Positions 6,478 through 6,486 of a stretch of DNA of 6,486 nt are shown here, piece after piece. Numbering within the stretch: the stretch's first letter is position 1; each line of letters starts with the position of its first letter. The translations under genes were made by a program, and so were the position numbers. Under the pieces are notes generated by a model. It searched no databases and was not told where the DNA came from. It worked only from the letters and a program-made list of their open reading frames with translations. Source of the stretch: an uncultured Clostridia bacterium (GTDB lineage Bacteria; Bacillota_A; Clostridia; Oscillospirales; Oscillospiraceae); the NCBI GenBank assembly GCA_947307505.1, contig CAMZJG010000061.1, positions 1-6,486 on the forward strand, given 5' to 3'.

Positions 6478-6486
6478 GGCAAAGGA

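Noticed and set aside
1..6486. CRISPR array, tRNA/rRNA, insertion sequence or phage features
   Set aside because: I saw no regularly spaced repeats, no transposase or integrase motifs, no terminal inverted repeats and no tRNA-like cloverleaf. Nearly all of the window is accounted for by coding sequence.

Overview
The window looks like chromosomal DNA from a GC-rich (roughly 60% by eye) Gram-positive bacterium, most likely a Clostridia-type Bacillota. This is inferred from strong GGAGG-type ribosome sites, a lipoprotein-anchored adaptor protein, tightly packed genes and the style of the ABC/FtsX proteins. No taxonomic marker is present, so the assignment is tentative.

Bases 1-5932 hold one operon on the + strand for a MacAB/LolCDE-like (type VII, 'mechanotransmission') ABC system. 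In order it encodes: the C-terminal part of a first HlyD/MacA-type adaptor (runs off the left edge); a second, lipobox-bearing adaptor lipoprotein; a 941-residue permease with two FtsX halves and about ten membrane segments; a 228-residue ABC ATPase; and a second, 311-residue ABC ATPase with a C-terminal extension that reads as an AbrB/SpoVT/MazE-type swapped-hairpin domain. Genes overlap by 14 nt and 11 nt or are separated by only 13-16 nt, and each start has a good ribosome site, so they are probably co-transcribed and translationally coupled. The parts are paired: two adaptors, two FtsX halves in one chain, and two different ATPases. This suggests an asymmetric, heterodimer-like version of the normally symmetric MacAB machine. 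The substrate cannot be read from the sequence.

Bases 5933-5993 hold a strong hairpin terminator that is T-rich on both sides and can serve both convergent transcription units. Bases 5994-6335 (- strand) encode a 113-residue HEAT-repeat-like protein. It is transcribed from a clear sigma-70/sigma-A-type promoter at 6449-6477 through a leader of about 105 nt.

The most unusual item is the fusion of an AbrB-like domain to a transporter ATPase. The rest is a well-formed but not radically new export/lipid-type ABC operon.
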